Source: Desulfuromonas sp. (lineage in GTDB: Bacteria > Desulfobacterota > Desulfuromonadia > Desulfuromonadales > UBA2294). From it: a DNA stretch of 48,046 nt. Position 1 is the first letter of the stretch. The number at the start of each line of letters is the position of its first letter. This document shows, piece after piece, positions 1 through 8,755 of the stretch. A program made the translations under genes and the position numbers. Under the pieces are notes generated by a model. The model was not told the origin of the DNA. It saw nothing but the letters and a program-made list of their open reading frames with translations, and ran no database searches. The stretch spans positions 1 through 48,046 of the forward strand of contig PKUH01000021.1 in NCBI GenBank assembly GCA_002869615.1, written 5' to 3'.

Positions 1-1
1 G

Positions 2-259
2 ACGGACCACGATCCGGCTGAGAGAATCGAATGCTTTAACAAGGCTGCGGCGATGTTTGAAACCCTCTACCTCGGCCTGCGCACAGACCGGGGAGTTGAT
101 GACAAAATGTTCTCCAGCCGGTTCGGCTGTACAGTCAACGAAGCTTACCCCGAAGCAGTCGAACATTGCGGTGCCAGGATTGAGCGGAATGAGGGTTTCT
201 GGCGACTCGATATCGAAGGCTGGCTGCTATTCAATACCCTTCTCGCCCGTTTCGATTAA
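2..259 (+). CDS. hemW: HemW-type radical SAM protein, C-terminal fragment (partial)
   Basis: The open frame enters from the left edge and ends at a TAA at 257-259, so only about the last 85 residues are present. They read like the C-terminal winged-helix-like tail of HemW, the heme chaperone once called oxygen-independent coproporphyrinogen oxidase: a 'LGLRTDRGVD' stretch, then 'GFWRLDIEGWLLFNTLLARF' just before the stop. The radical SAM core with its cysteine motif lies outside the window. A hemW gene directly upstream of hrcA is a common arrangement in Geobacter-like genomes, which supports the call. The fragment carries no catalytic motif, so the assignment rests on tail similarity and context. 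Confidence 0.72.
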   Translation, partial: TDHDPAERIECFNKAAAMFETLYLGLRTDRGVDDKMFSSRFGCTVNEAYPEAVEHCGARIERNEGFWRLDIEGWLLFNTLLARFD

Positions 260-295
260 ACACCACAAAAACTCCGGATAATACCTCGTAAAGCC

Positions 296-324
296 TTGAC
301 AAAGCAGGGGGCCATTGCTATGTT
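296..324 (+). promoter_or_regulatory. sigma70-type promoter of the hrcA operon
   Basis: A perfect -35 box TTGACA (296-301) is followed after 17 bases by TATGTT (319-324). Transcription would start about 7 bases later, inside the CIRCE element, so HrcA bound there would block initiation. Confidence 0.75.
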
Positions 325-331
325 GAAACCG

Positions 332-358
332 TTAGCACTCGAACGCATTGAGTGCTAA
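332..358 (+). promoter_or_regulatory. CIRCE operator (HrcA binding site)
   Basis: The sequence is TTAGCACTC, nine bases, then GAGTGCTAA, an exact match to the CIRCE consensus with perfect 9-base arms. It lies at the predicted transcription start of hrcA-grpE-dnaK-dnaJ. HrcA is the first gene of the operon it represses, so heat-shock control by negative autoregulation is expected. Confidence 0.97.
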
Positions 359-409
359 CAAGGGCTGGCCGGTCGGACCGGCTTCAGTTTTTACAGGGAT
401 TTGCATGAT

Positions 410-1459
410 ATGAGCAACGAACTGAATGATCGCGGACGGGCGATTCTCGAAGCAATCGTTGATGACTACATTGTCTCCGGGGAACCGGTCGGATCACGCG
501 CGGTCACCAAAAGACATAATATGGATATTTCGCCGGCGACGGTACGCAATGTCATGTCCGATCTCGAGGATATGGGTTTTCTCATATCACCTCATACCTC
601 GGCCGGCCGGGTGCCGACCGACAAGGGCTACCAGTATTATGTCGACACCCTGCTGCAGATTCGCGACTTGAGCGAACTGGAAAAACAGACGATCGACAGT
701 CATTATCATGGCAAAAAGGGGACGGTCGAAAGTTTATTGCAGGAGACCGGAAAGGCCCTCTCCTCGCTCTCGAATTACGCCGGTGTGGTCATGGTGCCGC
801 GTTTCACCTCGACGGTTTTCCGGCATATCGAGTTTGTCCGGCTCTCGGACGGCAAGGCGCTGGTTGTTTTTGTCTCCCAGACCGGCATGGTTCAGAATAA
901 ACTGATCGATCTCGACAAGGAAATCAGCCAGCGCGATCTGGAAAAGATGACCAACTATCTGAACCGTAAGCTTTCCGGCATGACGATTCAGGAAGTGAAG
1001 AAGGTGATCGCCGAGGAGATGAAGCAGGAGAAGGCGCTTTACGACAAGCTGATGAAAAAGGCGCTGGAGCTTTCCGGGGCGGCCCTGGCTGAAGATATCG
1101 AGGGACAGCTTTTTATTGAGGGGGCATCGAGTTTTCTCGAGCTTCCGGATTTTGCCGAGGTCGGCAAGATGAAGAGACTGTTTCAGGCGTTTGAACAAAA
1201 AAACCATCTGATAGAACTGCTCGACAAGAGTCAGGAGGCCAGCGGCGTCCAGATTTTTATCGGCAGCGCCAACAGCTACAATCAGATCGAAGGCTGCAGC
1301 CTGGTAACGTCGAGCTACCAGAACGTTCACGGAACCATTGGCACGCTCGGTGTGATCGGGCCGAACCGGATGTCGTATTCCAAGGTCATACCGATCGTTG
1401 ACTACACGGCCAGGCTGGTGAGTCGACTGCTCGAAACCGGCCTGGGTAAGGAGAAATAA
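410..1459 (+). CDS. hrcA: HrcA, heat-inducible transcription repressor
   Basis: HrcA binds CIRCE as a dimer and represses chaperone operons; its active form depends on GroEL in the species where this was studied. The N-terminal winged helix is clear ('RGRAILEAIVDDYI', 'GEPVGSR', 'SPATVRNVMSDLE', 'TSAGRVPTDKGYQYYVD'), followed by the GAF-like dimerisation domain. At 349 residues from the ATG at 410 it has normal family length. A TTG at 401 in the same frame is an alternative start, but it lies almost on top of the weak AGGG ribosome site (395-398), so the ATG is preferred. A perfect CIRCE lies just upstream and grpE starts 4 bases after the stop. Confidence 0.96.
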   Translation: MSNELNDRGRAILEAIVDDYIVSGEPVGSRAVTKRHNMDISPATVRNVMSDLEDMGFLISPHTSAGRVPTDKGYQYYVDTLLQIRDLSELEKQTIDSHYHGKKGTVESLLQETGKALSSLSNYAGVVMVPRFTSTVFRHIEFVRLSDGKALVVFVSQTGMVQNKLIDLDKEISQRDLEKMTNYLNRKLSGMTIQEVKKVIAEEMKQEKALYDKLMKKALELSGAALAEDIEGQLFIEGASSFLELPDFAEVGKMKRLFQAFEQKNHLIELLDKSQEASGVQIFIGSANSYNQIEGCSLVTSSYQNVHGTIGTLGVIGPNRMSYSKVIPIVDYTARLVSRLLETGLGKEK

Positions 1460-1463
1460 AAAG

Positions 1464-2117
1464 GTGGGAAAAAAGAAAAAAGAGGAGAATGTTGTGGCCG
1501 AAGAAGAGAGCTGGAAATCTCCGGAAGAAGTTCCGGAAGATGCGGAAGAGAACGGGGCGGTGACAGAGTCATCTGAAGCTGATGCCGCGAGTGATGACGC
1601 AGTTGATTACCAGAGCGAAGCGCTCCACAACAAGGATCTTTATCTGCGGGCCCTGGCGGATCTCGAAAATTATCGTAAGCGGGCGCAGCGGGAAAAAGAA
1701 GATGCGATCCGTTATGCCAACAGCAATCTTCTGCGGGAGATGATCCCGGTGATTGATAACCTTGAACGGGCGGTTGAACACGCCAACGACGGCGATGATC
1801 AGGATCAGGGCCTGCTTGAAGGGGTTCAGATGACGCTTGAGCAGTTCCGTAAGGTTCTCGAAGGCTTTGGCGTCAAGATCATTGAGTCGCTCGGTCAGCC
1901 GTTCAATCCGGAATTTCATCAGGCAATGGGCGAGATGGTCACCAGCGAACATCCGCCGCACGCGGTTGCCCAGGAGATGCAGAAGGCCTATACCCTGAAT
2001 GGACGCCTGCTCCGACCGGCACTGGTCATGATTGCGAAAGCACCGGAAGCAGAGACCGAAGAGCTCGGTGAGGGCGCAGATGATAATGAACCGGATTCAA
2101 CTCAGGAAAACGAATAA
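1464..2117 (+). CDS. grpE: GrpE, nucleotide exchange factor for DnaK
   Basis: GrpE dimers drive ADP release from DnaK in the cytoplasmic folding cycle. The 217-residue product starts at GTG 1464, preceded by AAGGAG inside the end of hrcA. It has an acidic, low-complexity N-terminus (about 1-50), the long helix 'LYLRALADLENYRKRAQREKED' at about 58-80, and the C-terminal beta domain with 'GQPFNPEFHQAMGE' and 'NGRLLRPALVMIAK'. An acidic tail of about 20 residues follows. The 4-base spacing from hrcA and the downstream dnaK show one transcription unit under CIRCE control. Confidence 0.96.
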   Translation: MGKKKKEENVVAEEESWKSPEEVPEDAEENGAVTESSEADAASDDAVDYQSEALHNKDLYLRALADLENYRKRAQREKEDAIRYANSNLLREMIPVIDNLERAVEHANDGDDQDQGLLEGVQMTLEQFRKVLEGFGVKIIESLGQPFNPEFHQAMGEMVTSEHPPHAVAQEMQKAYTLNGRLLRPALVMIAKAPEAETEELGEGADDNEPDSTQENE

Positions 2118-2161
2118 GCGAGAAGCTTACAGAATAAACAGACCTTAAAGGAGGATGACTC

Positions 2162-4087
2162 ATGGGTAAAGTAATCGGAATAGACCTCGGGACCACGAAT
2201 TCGTGTGTCGCGGTTATGGAAGGTGGCGAACCGGAAGTCATCGCCAATGCTGAAGGAGCCCGGACGACCCCGTCGATGGTCGCCTTTGCCGAGAGCGGTG
2301 AGCGCCTGGTTGGTCAGCAGGCCAAACGCCAGGCGGTGACCAATCCGGAAAACACGCTGTTTGCGATCAAGCGTCTGATCGGCCGTAAATTTGATTCGGA
2401 AGCGGTCAAGAAGGATATCGAGATCAGCCCGTTCAAGATTATTGAAGCGGACAACGGTGATGCCTGGGTTGAAGCCCGCGGCAAGAAATACAGTGCTCCG
2501 GAAATTTCGGCGATGATTCTGCAGAAGATGAAGCAGACCGCTGAGGACTATCTTGGCGAAGAGGTTACCGACGCAGTTGTTACCGTGCCGGCCTACTTCA
2601 ACGATTCGCAGCGCCAGGCGACCAAGGATGCCGGCAAGATTTCCGGCCTCAATGTCCTGCGGATTATCAACGAGCCGACGGCGGCATCGCTCGCCTATGG
2701 TCTCGATAAGAAGGAGGATGAAAAAATCGCGGTTTTCGACCTCGGTGGTGGTACCTTCGATGTCTCGATTCTTGAACTCGGTGACGGCGTATTTGAAGTC
2801 AAGGCAACCAACGGCGATACTTTCCTCGGCGGCGAGGATTTTGACCAGCGGATCATCGATTACGTTGCCGATGAATTCAAGAAAGAACAGGGAATAGATC
2901 TGCGGGGCGACAAGATGGCCCTGCAGCGCCTCAAAGAGGGTTCCGAAAAAGCAAAATGTGAGCTCTCCTCTTCCGTGGAGACCGATATCAACCTGCCGTT
3001 TATTACGGCTGACGCCTCAGGCCCGAAGCATCTCAACATCAAACTGACCCGGTCGAAGCTTGAGAGCATTTGCGAAGACCTTATTAAAAAGCTGGTTGAG
3101 CCGTGCAAGATGGCACTCAAGGATGCCGGCTTGTCGGCTTCGGATATTGATGAAATCATCCTGGTCGGTGGCATGACCCGGATGCCGGCGGTCCAGGCCA
3201 AGGTTCAGGAAATTTTCGGCAAAGCGCCGAACAAAGGGGTCAACCCGGACGAGGTTGTCGCCATTGGTGCTGCGATTCAGGGTGGTGTTCTCAAGGGCGA
3301 GGTCAAGGATGTCCTGTTGCTCGACGTTACCCCACTCTCCCTCGGCATCGAGACCCTCGGTGGCGTCATGACCAAACTGATCGAGAAAAACAGCACAATA
3401 CCGTGTAAAAAGAGCCAGGTCTTTTCGACCGCTGCTGACAACCAGCCGGCCGTATCGGTTCATGTCCTGCAGGGTGAGCGCGAGATGTCGAGCGACAACA
3501 AAACGATCGGTCGATTTGAACTGGTCGGTATTCCGCCGGCACCCCGGGGCGTTCCCCAGATCGAGGTCACCTTCGATATCGACGCCAACGGTATTCTCAA
3601 TGTTTCGGCCAAGGACCTCGGAACCGGCAAGGAACAGTCGATCCGCATTACCGCCTCTTCCGGTCTGAGCGAAGAGGAGATCGACAAGATGGTCAAGGAA
3701 GCCGAGGCTCACTCCTCCGAAGATCAGAAGAAACGTGAGCTGATCGAGGTTCGCAACCAGGCTGACGGCATCATCTACACAACCGAGAAGTCTCTCAAGG
3801 AGAATCCGGAAGCGGTTGATGCCGAGACCAAGAAGAAGATCGAAGACGCTGTTGCCGAATTGAAAACCGCCATGGAAGGCGATGACAAGGATGCTATAAA
3901 CAGCAAAATGGAAGCCCTGGCCCAGTCGGCCCACAAGCTCGCCGAAGCGATGTATGCCAAGGCCGAAACCGAAGGCGGTACCGGTGCCGATGAGGCAGCC
4001 GGTGGAAGTGATGAAAACGTTGTTGACGCCGAATTCGAAGAAGTCGACGATGACAAGGATGAAGACAAGAATGAAGACAAGAAGTAG
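2162..4087 (+). CDS. dnaK: DnaK, Hsp70 chaperone
   Basis: This 641-residue Hsp70 binds and releases unfolded peptides in an ATP-driven cycle with DnaJ and GrpE. The nucleotide-binding domain shows '[13 protein letters not shown]' at 5-17, '[17 protein letters not shown]' near 140 and '[10 protein letters not shown]' near 193. The linker '[15 protein letters not shown]' near 385 leads into the substrate-binding domain and helical lid, and the protein ends in a very acidic D/E/K-rich tail, as usual. The start at 2162 has a strong AAAGGAGG site seven to eight bases upstream. A hairpin with T-run follows the stop and should lower transcription into dnaJ. Confidence 0.99.
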   Translation: MGKVIGIDLGTTNSCVAVMEGGEPEVIANAEGARTTPSMVAFAESGERLVGQQAKRQAVTNPENTLFAIKRLIGRKFDSEAVKKDIEISPFKIIEADNGDAWVEARGKKYSAPEISAMILQKMKQTAEDYLGEEVTDAVVTVPAYFNDSQRQATKDAGKISGLNVLRIINEPTAASLAYGLDKKEDEKIAVFDLGGGTFDVSILELGDGVFEVKATNGDTFLGGEDFDQRIIDYVADEFKKEQGIDLRGDKMALQRLKEGSEKAKCELSSSVETDINLPFITADASGPKHLNIKLTRSKLESICEDLIKKLVEPCKMALKDAGLSASDIDEIILVGGMTRMPAVQAKVQEIFGKAPNKGVNPDEVVAIGAAIQGGVLKGEVKDVLLLDVTPLSLGIETLGGVMTKLIEKNSTIPCKKSQVFSTAADNQPAVSVHVLQGEREMSSDNKTIGRFELVGIPPAPRGVPQIEVTFDIDANGILNVSAKDLGTGKEQSIRITASSGLSEEEIDKMVKEAEAHSSEDQKKRELIEVRNQADGIIYTTEKSLKENPEAVDAETKKKIEDAVAELKTAMEGDDKDAINSKMEALAQSAHKLAEAMYAKAETEGGTGADEAAGGSDENVVDAEFEEVDDDKDEDKNEDKK

Positions 4088-4120
4088 AACCTGTCAGTGC
4101 TGGAAGCAGCAACAGATTAT

Positions 4121-4148
4121 GGAAGCCGGGCTTGCCCGGCTTCCTTTT
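4121..4148 (+). terminator. Intrinsic terminator/attenuator between dnaK and dnaJ
   Basis: GGAAGCCGGG (4121-4130), loop CTTG, then CCCGGCTTCC (4135-4144) make a perfect 10-bp stem, followed directly by TTTT. It sits in the 84-base dnaK-dnaJ gap and should cause partial termination, setting dnaK expression above dnaJ. Confidence 0.8.
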
Positions 4149-4171
4149 AGCTGTAATACAAGGGAACCGTT

Positions 4172-5284
4172 TTGAGTAAACGCGATTACTACGACATACT
4201 CGGGGTCAATCGAAACGCCAGTGAGACCGAGATAAAAAAAGCCTACCGCAAGTTGGCAATCCAGTACCACCCCGACAAGAACCCGGGAGACAAGGCGGCC
4301 GAGGATAAGTTCAAGGAACTCTCCGAAGCTTACGCGATTCTCTCCGATCCGCAACAGCGGGCGACCTACGACCAGTTTGGCCATGCCGGTCTTGAAGGCG
4401 GTGGCTTTTCGTCCGGCGGCTTTAATTTTGGCGGAGCTCCTTTCGAGGATATTTTCGGTGACATTTTCGGTGATATTTTCGGTAGCAGTCAGGGTCGGCG
4501 CGGGCGCGGCCGGCGCGGTGATGATCTGCGCTATAATCTGTCGATTTCGTTTGAGGAAGCGGCCTTCGGGCTGGAGACCAAGATCCAGATTCCGCGCCAC
4601 CATACCTGTGAAAAATGCGCCGGTAGCGGTGCTGCCGAAGGGACCGAGCCGAGAACCTGTGACACCTGCGGTGGTGCCGGACAGGTCCGTTTCCAGCAAG
4701 GCTTCTTTTCCCTGACCCGCCCCTGTCCGGACTGTTCCGGTGAAGGGAAGATTATCGACAAGCCGTGCAAGGAGTGCAAGGGCAGCGGTCGGACCCGGGT
4801 CAAGAAATCGATTTACCTGAAGATTCCGGCCGGGGTAGAAACCGGGACCCGCCTGAAGATGAATGGTGAGGGCGAGGTCGGAGAAAAAGGGGGGCTCCCG
4901 GGCGATCTGTATGTTGTGATTTCGGTTGACGAGCATCCGATTTTTCAACGCGAAGGGCAGGATGTGATCTGCGAGGTTCCAATCAGCTACACCCAGGCGG
5001 CTCTCGGTTGCGAACTGCAGGTGCCGACGCTCGACGGCAAAGTCAAGATGAAGGTACCGCACGGCACCCAGTCCGGTAAAGTTCTGAAGCTCTCCGGCAA
5101 GGGGATTCCCTCGTTGCAGGGTTATGGGCGCGGTGACCAGCTGGTTGTCATCCGGGTTGAAACACCGACCAAGCTGACCGCCCGCCAGAAGGAACTGCTC
5201 GAGGAGTTTGCCCGTGAAGGGGGCGAAGACGTTAATCCCCTGGGTAAAAGTTTTTTCGACAAGGTTAAGGAAATTTTTGACTGA
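4172..5284 (+). CDS. dnaJ: DnaJ, Hsp40 co-chaperone
   Basis: DnaJ delivers substrates to DnaK and stimulates its ATPase. The 370-residue product has the full type I layout: J domain (about 1-70) with HPD at 33-35, a Gly/Phe-rich segment (about 73-110, including repeated 'DIFGDIFG'), four CxxCxGxG zinc repeats (about 146-207: [32 protein letters not shown]), and the C-terminal substrate-binding and dimerisation domains. The start is a TTG at 4172; the frame gives the canonical '[11 protein letters not shown]' from there, and AGGG (4161-4164) is upstream. It follows the dnaK attenuator. Confidence 0.98.
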   Translation: MSKRDYYDILGVNRNASETEIKKAYRKLAIQYHPDKNPGDKAAEDKFKELSEAYAILSDPQQRATYDQFGHAGLEGGGFSSGGFNFGGAPFEDIFGDIFGDIFGSSQGRRGRGRRGDDLRYNLSISFEEAAFGLETKIQIPRHHTCEKCAGSGAAEGTEPRTCDTCGGAGQVRFQQGFFSLTRPCPDCSGEGKIIDKPCKECKGSGRTRVKKSIYLKIPAGVETGTRLKMNGEGEVGEKGGLPGDLYVVISVDEHPIFQREGQDVICEVPISYTQAALGCELQVPTLDGKVKMKVPHGTQSGKVLKLSGKGIPSLQGYGRGDQLVVIRVETPTKLTARQKELLEEFAREGGEDVNPLGKSFFDKVKEIFD

Positions 5285-5319
5285 TTTATGATATGCTGTG
5301 CCTCTCTCTGGGAAGAATG

Positions 5320-7278
5320 ATGCGCAACCTGTCCGTAAATACTTTGATTCTCCTGCTGCTTCTGGTTCTGCCGTCCGGAACAGTACGTGCCGAAGACCGG
5401 GATCTGTTTGGTGCTGAACCGCCGGTGGCCATCGATCTTCTGTCGGAAGGACTGGAGCTTTACCGGGCCGGGCAATATGAGGCGGCCCTGCCGATGCTTC
5501 AGTCGACGCTCGATGTCGAATCTGATCCGACCCGGCTCTACCAGGCCCACCTGGCGCTTGCCCGAATCTATCTCCACAAGAAAAAATTTGATGCGGCCCT
5601 CTCGGAAGTTGCGGCGATCCCGGTAGCAATGCGGGATGATGAGGCGCGCTATCTCGAAGGCCGCGCCCTGCTCGCGATCCATCTGACCGCGGAAGGGGTT
5701 GTCGCCCTGCAGGGGGTGCGTCCGGAGAAAATCGCTCCGGTTGACCGGGTGAACCGTCTGCGCGCTCTGGCCGAGGGGAATGCCGGTCTCGGGCAGTATC
5801 AACAGGCCCTCTGGTTTGCCCACCAGGCGATGCGAGGAGCTGCATCGGCCGACATCTCTGCCCTTTACGATTTTTCCCAACAGCTGGTCGATAAGAGAAT
5901 CAATGGCGAACTGCTTCCGGAAATCGCTTTCATGTTTGCCGATTCACCGGTCGGTGCCGCCGCCCGGCTCCGGCTCGTCGAAAACGCGCTTGCGGATGGC
6001 GACCAGCAGCAGGCCCGGACCCAGGTCGCTCAGCTTAATATCGGATTGATTCCGGCCTCACACCGCAGCGAGGCGATTAAGCTCTATACCCGGTTGACCG
6101 GCGAGAGTTGGCTCCAGCGTGCGGTTGGCGTTGTTTTGCCCCTTTCCGGGCGTTTTTCGGCTTTTGGTAATCTGGTCAGACGGGGGATGGACCTGGCTCT
6201 GGAGATGCAGGACAACGACGAGAGCGGGGTCCGCTTCCTTTACCGTGACAGCGAAGCTGACCCGGTGGCCAGCCGCGAGGTCGTTCGCAAGTTGTCGGTC
6301 AGTGATAAAGCGCTGGCGATTGCCGGACCGATTACCGGTTCGGCTTCGGAAGCCGCTGCCGAACAGGCCCAGACCGAAAAGATTCCACTGCTCACCCTGT
6401 CGCAGAGGAGCGGCCTGCCGGAGATCGGCCCGTATGTCTTCCGCAACTCCCTGACCAGCCGATTGCAGACCCAGGAACTGGCCCGCTACGCAGTCGAGGA
6501 ACTCGGAATGAGTTCATTCGGCGTACTCTACCCGGACAACCGGCTCGGCCGGGAAATGGCCCGGCTTTTTTCCGAAGAGGTCAAAAAAAGAAACGGTCTG
6601 GTCACCGATATCGAGAGTTATGGCGATGAAGATACCGATTTTGGTCGGCCGATCAAGCTTCTCAAGGGCGATGATCCGGGCTTTAACGAAGAGGAGATGA
6701 GCGAACAGGAGATCCTTGAAGATCTTTTCATTCCCGATTTCCCGCCGGTCAGCTTTGATGCCCTGTTTATTCCCGATTATGCTGATCGGATCGGCATGAT
6801 CGCACCGCAGCTTGCCTATTACGGAATTGAAGATCTGCCGCTGCTCGGCATCAATGGCTGGAATTCACCTGACCTGATCCGCCTGGCCGGGCCTTTTGTC
6901 GAGGGCGCTGTTTTTGTCGACGGCTTTTTTGCCTACAGCAAATATCCGTTCGTTGAGGAGTTTGTTAATCGCTATTTTGCCAGGTACGGAGAAGAGCCGA
7001 CGATTCTCGAGGCCCAGGGTTTCGATGTTGCCAATATTTTCATGACCCTGTTGAACCGTGACGATGTTCGCACCCGCGAAGACTTCCGTCTCGCCCTGAG
7101 CCAGTTGGCGAATTATCCCGGGGTGACCGGAGCAACGACCTTCAACCTGGTCGGCGATGCCGAAAAGGTCCTGTTCCTGCTAAAGGTTGAAAATGGCAAC
7201 ATCAGGCAGATAAACGGTCCCGACCACCTTGAGAACGAAATCCCGATCGAGGAAGGTGATGCGCTTTCTGTCGAATAG
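5320..7278 (+). CDS. Periplasmic TPR plus type I periplasmic-binding-fold protein (LpoA-like)
   Basis: The product begins with a Sec signal peptide (poly-Leu core 'LILLLLLVLP', probable cut after 'VRA'), then about 220 residues of TPR-like helical repeats ('GLELYRAGQYEAALPMLQ', 'AHLALARIYLHKKKFDAALSEV'), then a LivJ/Peripla_BP_6 domain ('VGVVLPLSGRFSAFGNLVRRGMDLAL', 'AIAGPITGSASEAAAEQAQ', 'PLLTLSQRSGLP'). This layout matches the PBP-activator LpoA and related ABC-type binding proteins. Lipidation is not predicted because there is no lipobox. Start codons at 5293, 5317 and 5320 are in frame; GGAAG (5311-5315) favours 5320. It may activate peptidoglycan synthases or bind a small ligand; the sequence does not decide. 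It follows dnaJ by about 35 bases. Confidence 0.8.
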   Translation: MRNLSVNTLILLLLLVLPSGTVRAEDRDLFGAEPPVAIDLLSEGLELYRAGQYEAALPMLQSTLDVESDPTRLYQAHLALARIYLHKKKFDAALSEVAAIPVAMRDDEARYLEGRALLAIHLTAEGVVALQGVRPEKIAPVDRVNRLRALAEGNAGLGQYQQALWFAHQAMRGAASADISALYDFSQQLVDKRINGELLPEIAFMFADSPVGAAARLRLVENALADGDQQQARTQVAQLNIGLIPASHRSEAIKLYTRLTGESWLQRAVGVVLPLSGRFSAFGNLVRRGMDLALEMQDNDESGVRFLYRDSEADPVASREVVRKLSVSDKALAIAGPITGSASEAAAEQAQTEKIPLLTLSQRSGLPEIGPYVFRNSLTSRLQTQELARYAVEELGMSSFGVLYPDNRLGREMARLFSEEVKKRNGLVTDIESYGDEDTDFGRPIKLLKGDDPGFNEEEMSEQEILEDLFIPDFPPVSFDALFIPDYADRIGMIAPQLAYYGIEDLPLLGINGWNSPDLIRLAGPFVEGAVFVDGFFAYSKYPFVEEFVNRYFARYGEEPTILEAQGFDVANIFMTLLNRDDVRTREDFRLALSQLANYPGVTGATTFNLVGDAEKVLFLLKVENGNIRQINGPDHLENEIPIEEGDALSVE

Positions 7279-8047
7279 TCGATTAGCTTCCGCATCAATC
7301 CCCCTGTTCCTACTGTTGCTCACGGCATTGGCCTGCAGTCCGCTGTCTGGCGGGCCAGAAACGCCCGGAAGCTCTGCCGTTACAACCGGGGTGACCGGAT
7401 CTGTACTGAAAAAGGACGGAACCGCCGCCGTCGGAGCCTATGTCTACGCCTACCGTTCGGCCAAAAATGGTTTGCGTGGCCCGGCTGATTTCGCGGCCCG
7501 GGTCGATTCCGCCGGCAACTATTTCCTCGATCTTGTCGAAGGCGATTACCATCTGGTCGCCCGCCTGCGCAAAAAAGGTGCTGACTCCGGACCGCCCCGA
7601 CCGGGTGATGCCTGGGCCCTGTTTGCCAAAAACCCCCTGACAATCGGAGCCGCAAAGGTCGAACAAGTCAATTTCCTGTTGCAGGGCGGTGCCCTGCCGC
7701 GCCAGGCACGAAAAGGGAGTCTGACCAGCGGTGATACCGGTTTTACCGGGCTTCTGGTTGACCAGAACCGGGAGCCCCAATCGGGAGCACTGGCGCTTGC
7801 TTACCGGACAGCCGAATTCCACCGGATGCCGGATTGGACATCGATGCCGGCTGGTCCCGGCGGTCGTTTCACTCTCTTTGTGCCGAATGGCGGAGTCTAC
7901 TGCCTGGCGGCCCGGATGAGTAGCCGTGGTCAGCCCCGGGCCGGTGAACCGTATGGGCGTCTCGGCCCGGGTGAAGAGAGTTGTCGGGAGATCTCGGACG
8001 GGGAAATGCTTGAAGTCGGCGAGATCGTTCTGCAGCCTTACCGCTGA
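7259..8047 (+). CDS. Lipoprotein with two carboxypeptidase-regulatory-like (CnaB-type) repeats
   Basis: The 262-residue product starts at ATG 7259, overlapping the end of the previous gene by 20 bases, with GAGGAAGG immediately upstream. The signal peptide ends in 'LLTALAC', an acceptable though not ideal lipobox. Two similar beta-sandwich segments follow: one near residues 40-105 ('GVTGSVLKKDGTAAVGAYVYAYR', 'AGNYFLDLVEGDYHLVAR') and one near 165-235 ('TGFTGLLVDQNREPQSGALALAYR', 'GGRFTLFVPNGGVYCLAAR'). Such Greek-key folds are structural modules and suggest an envelope-attached binding or scaffold protein. Translational coupling suggests work with the LpoA-like partner. No enzyme motif is seen. 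Confidence 0.72.
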   Translation: MRFLSNSRLASASIPLFLLLLTALACSPLSGGPETPGSSAVTTGVTGSVLKKDGTAAVGAYVYAYRSAKNGLRGPADFAARVDSAGNYFLDLVEGDYHLVARLRKKGADSGPPRPGDAWALFAKNPLTIGAAKVEQVNFLLQGGALPRQARKGSLTSGDTGFTGLLVDQNREPQSGALALAYRTAEFHRMPDWTSMPAGPGGRFTLFVPNGGVYCLAARMSSRGQPRAGEPYGRLGPGEESCREISDGEMLEVGEIVLQPYR

Positions 8048-8092
8048 ATCAACAGAATGATTTCGGGTAACGAGGTTCAAAGGAGACGAACC

Positions 8093-8218
8093 ATGCGCTT
8101 CCATTTTATATTACTCATTGTTATTCTTCTTTTCCTGTCGGGATGTCAGACCATGGAAGGTCTCGGCAAGGATATGAAAAAAGCCGGAGAGTGGGTCGAA
8201 GACAAGGCGGGAAAATAA
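8093..8218 (+). CDS. Entericidin-like small lipoprotein
   Basis: This 41-residue gene has an AAAGGAG site at 8079-8085. The product has a hydrophobic signal with lipobox 'FLSGC' (Cys18), then 'QTMEGLGKDMKKAGEWVED', matching the EcnA/EcnB family pattern of a short amphipathic helix with 'GxGKDxxKAGExxxD'. The mature lipopeptide would be about 24 residues anchored in the membrane. Enteric entericidins were described as an antidote/toxin lipopeptide pair, but the function of single-copy homologues elsewhere is unknown. It lies 45 bases after the preceding lipoprotein gene and 25 bases before the next gene. Confidence 0.85.
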   Translation: MRFHFILLIVILLFLSGCQTMEGLGKDMKKAGEWVEDKAGK

Positions 8219-8243
8219 TAACCGTGACAGCAGGGAGGACAGG

Positions 8244-8648
8244 TTGAACGAGGAAAGTCTGCTGACAGCATTTGACAACCACAACGGACCGGGAGTCATC
8301 GCGAGCTCTGACGGCAAGGGCGAGGTCAACGCCGCGGTATTCGGTTCGGTTCGCCGACTCGATGATCAGCACGTCGCGATGGCTCTTGGCGAGGGTCGAA
8401 CCCTGGATAATCTCAAGGTCAACGGCCGGGCCGTCTACCTCTTTTACCGCGAAGGGAAAACCGTACTCGAATGGCAGGGCGCCCGCCTCTATCTCGATGT
8501 CGTCCGTTTTGAAGATGAAGGAGGCCTGTTTGCGAGTCTGGTTGCCGAGGCCGAGCAGCAGGCCGGTAAAATGGCGGCCCGGATGCTCCGATGTGCTGTC
8601 GTCTTCCGAATCGATTCGGTGCGCCCGCTGATCGACTTCGGAGCCTGA
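8244..8648 (+). CDS. Small PNPOx-fold (split-barrel flavin-binding type) protein
   Basis: The 134-residue product starts at TTG 8244 with GGGAGG (8233-8238) five bases upstream. The pattern 'GKGEVNAAVFGSVRRLDDQHVAMALGEGRTLDNLKVNGRAVYLFY' is typical of the pyridoxamine-5'-phosphate-oxidase-like split barrel, where the segment around 'RTLDNLK' helps hold FMN in family members. The protein is a minimal single-domain version. Substrate is unknown; members of this fold include FMN reductases, heme-handling and F420-linked enzymes. It is the last gene before a new promoter at 8665, so it probably closes the chaperone/envelope gene string. Confidence 0.7.
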   Translation: MNEESLLTAFDNHNGPGVIASSDGKGEVNAAVFGSVRRLDDQHVAMALGEGRTLDNLKVNGRAVYLFYREGKTVLEWQGARLYLDVVRFEDEGGLFASLVAEAEQQAGKMAARMLRCAVVFRIDSVRPLIDFGA

Positions 8649-8664
8649 CGAGATCTCTGGTCTG

Positions 8665-8693
8665 TTTACAAGGATAACCTGGCAAGGTACAAT
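8665..8693 (+). promoter_or_regulatory. sigma70-type promoter for the radical SAM/KAS III unit
   Basis: TTTACA (8665-8670), a 17-base spacer and TACAAT (8688-8693) match the -35/-10 consensus at five of six positions each. It gives an untranslated leader of about 55 bases before the radical SAM start at 8756, making genes 8756-11205 an independent unit. Confidence 0.65.
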
Positions 8694-8755
8694 CGGGGTC
8701 CGACTGAAGGTGCCTGATCCATTTTTTCAAAATAGGCAGAAATGACCATACTAAG

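Noticed and set aside
4094-5845. A 583-codon open frame on the minus strand opposite dnaJ and the LpoA-like gene
   Set aside because: It mirrors the codon bias of strongly supported genes on the other strand and has no family motif or ribosome site.
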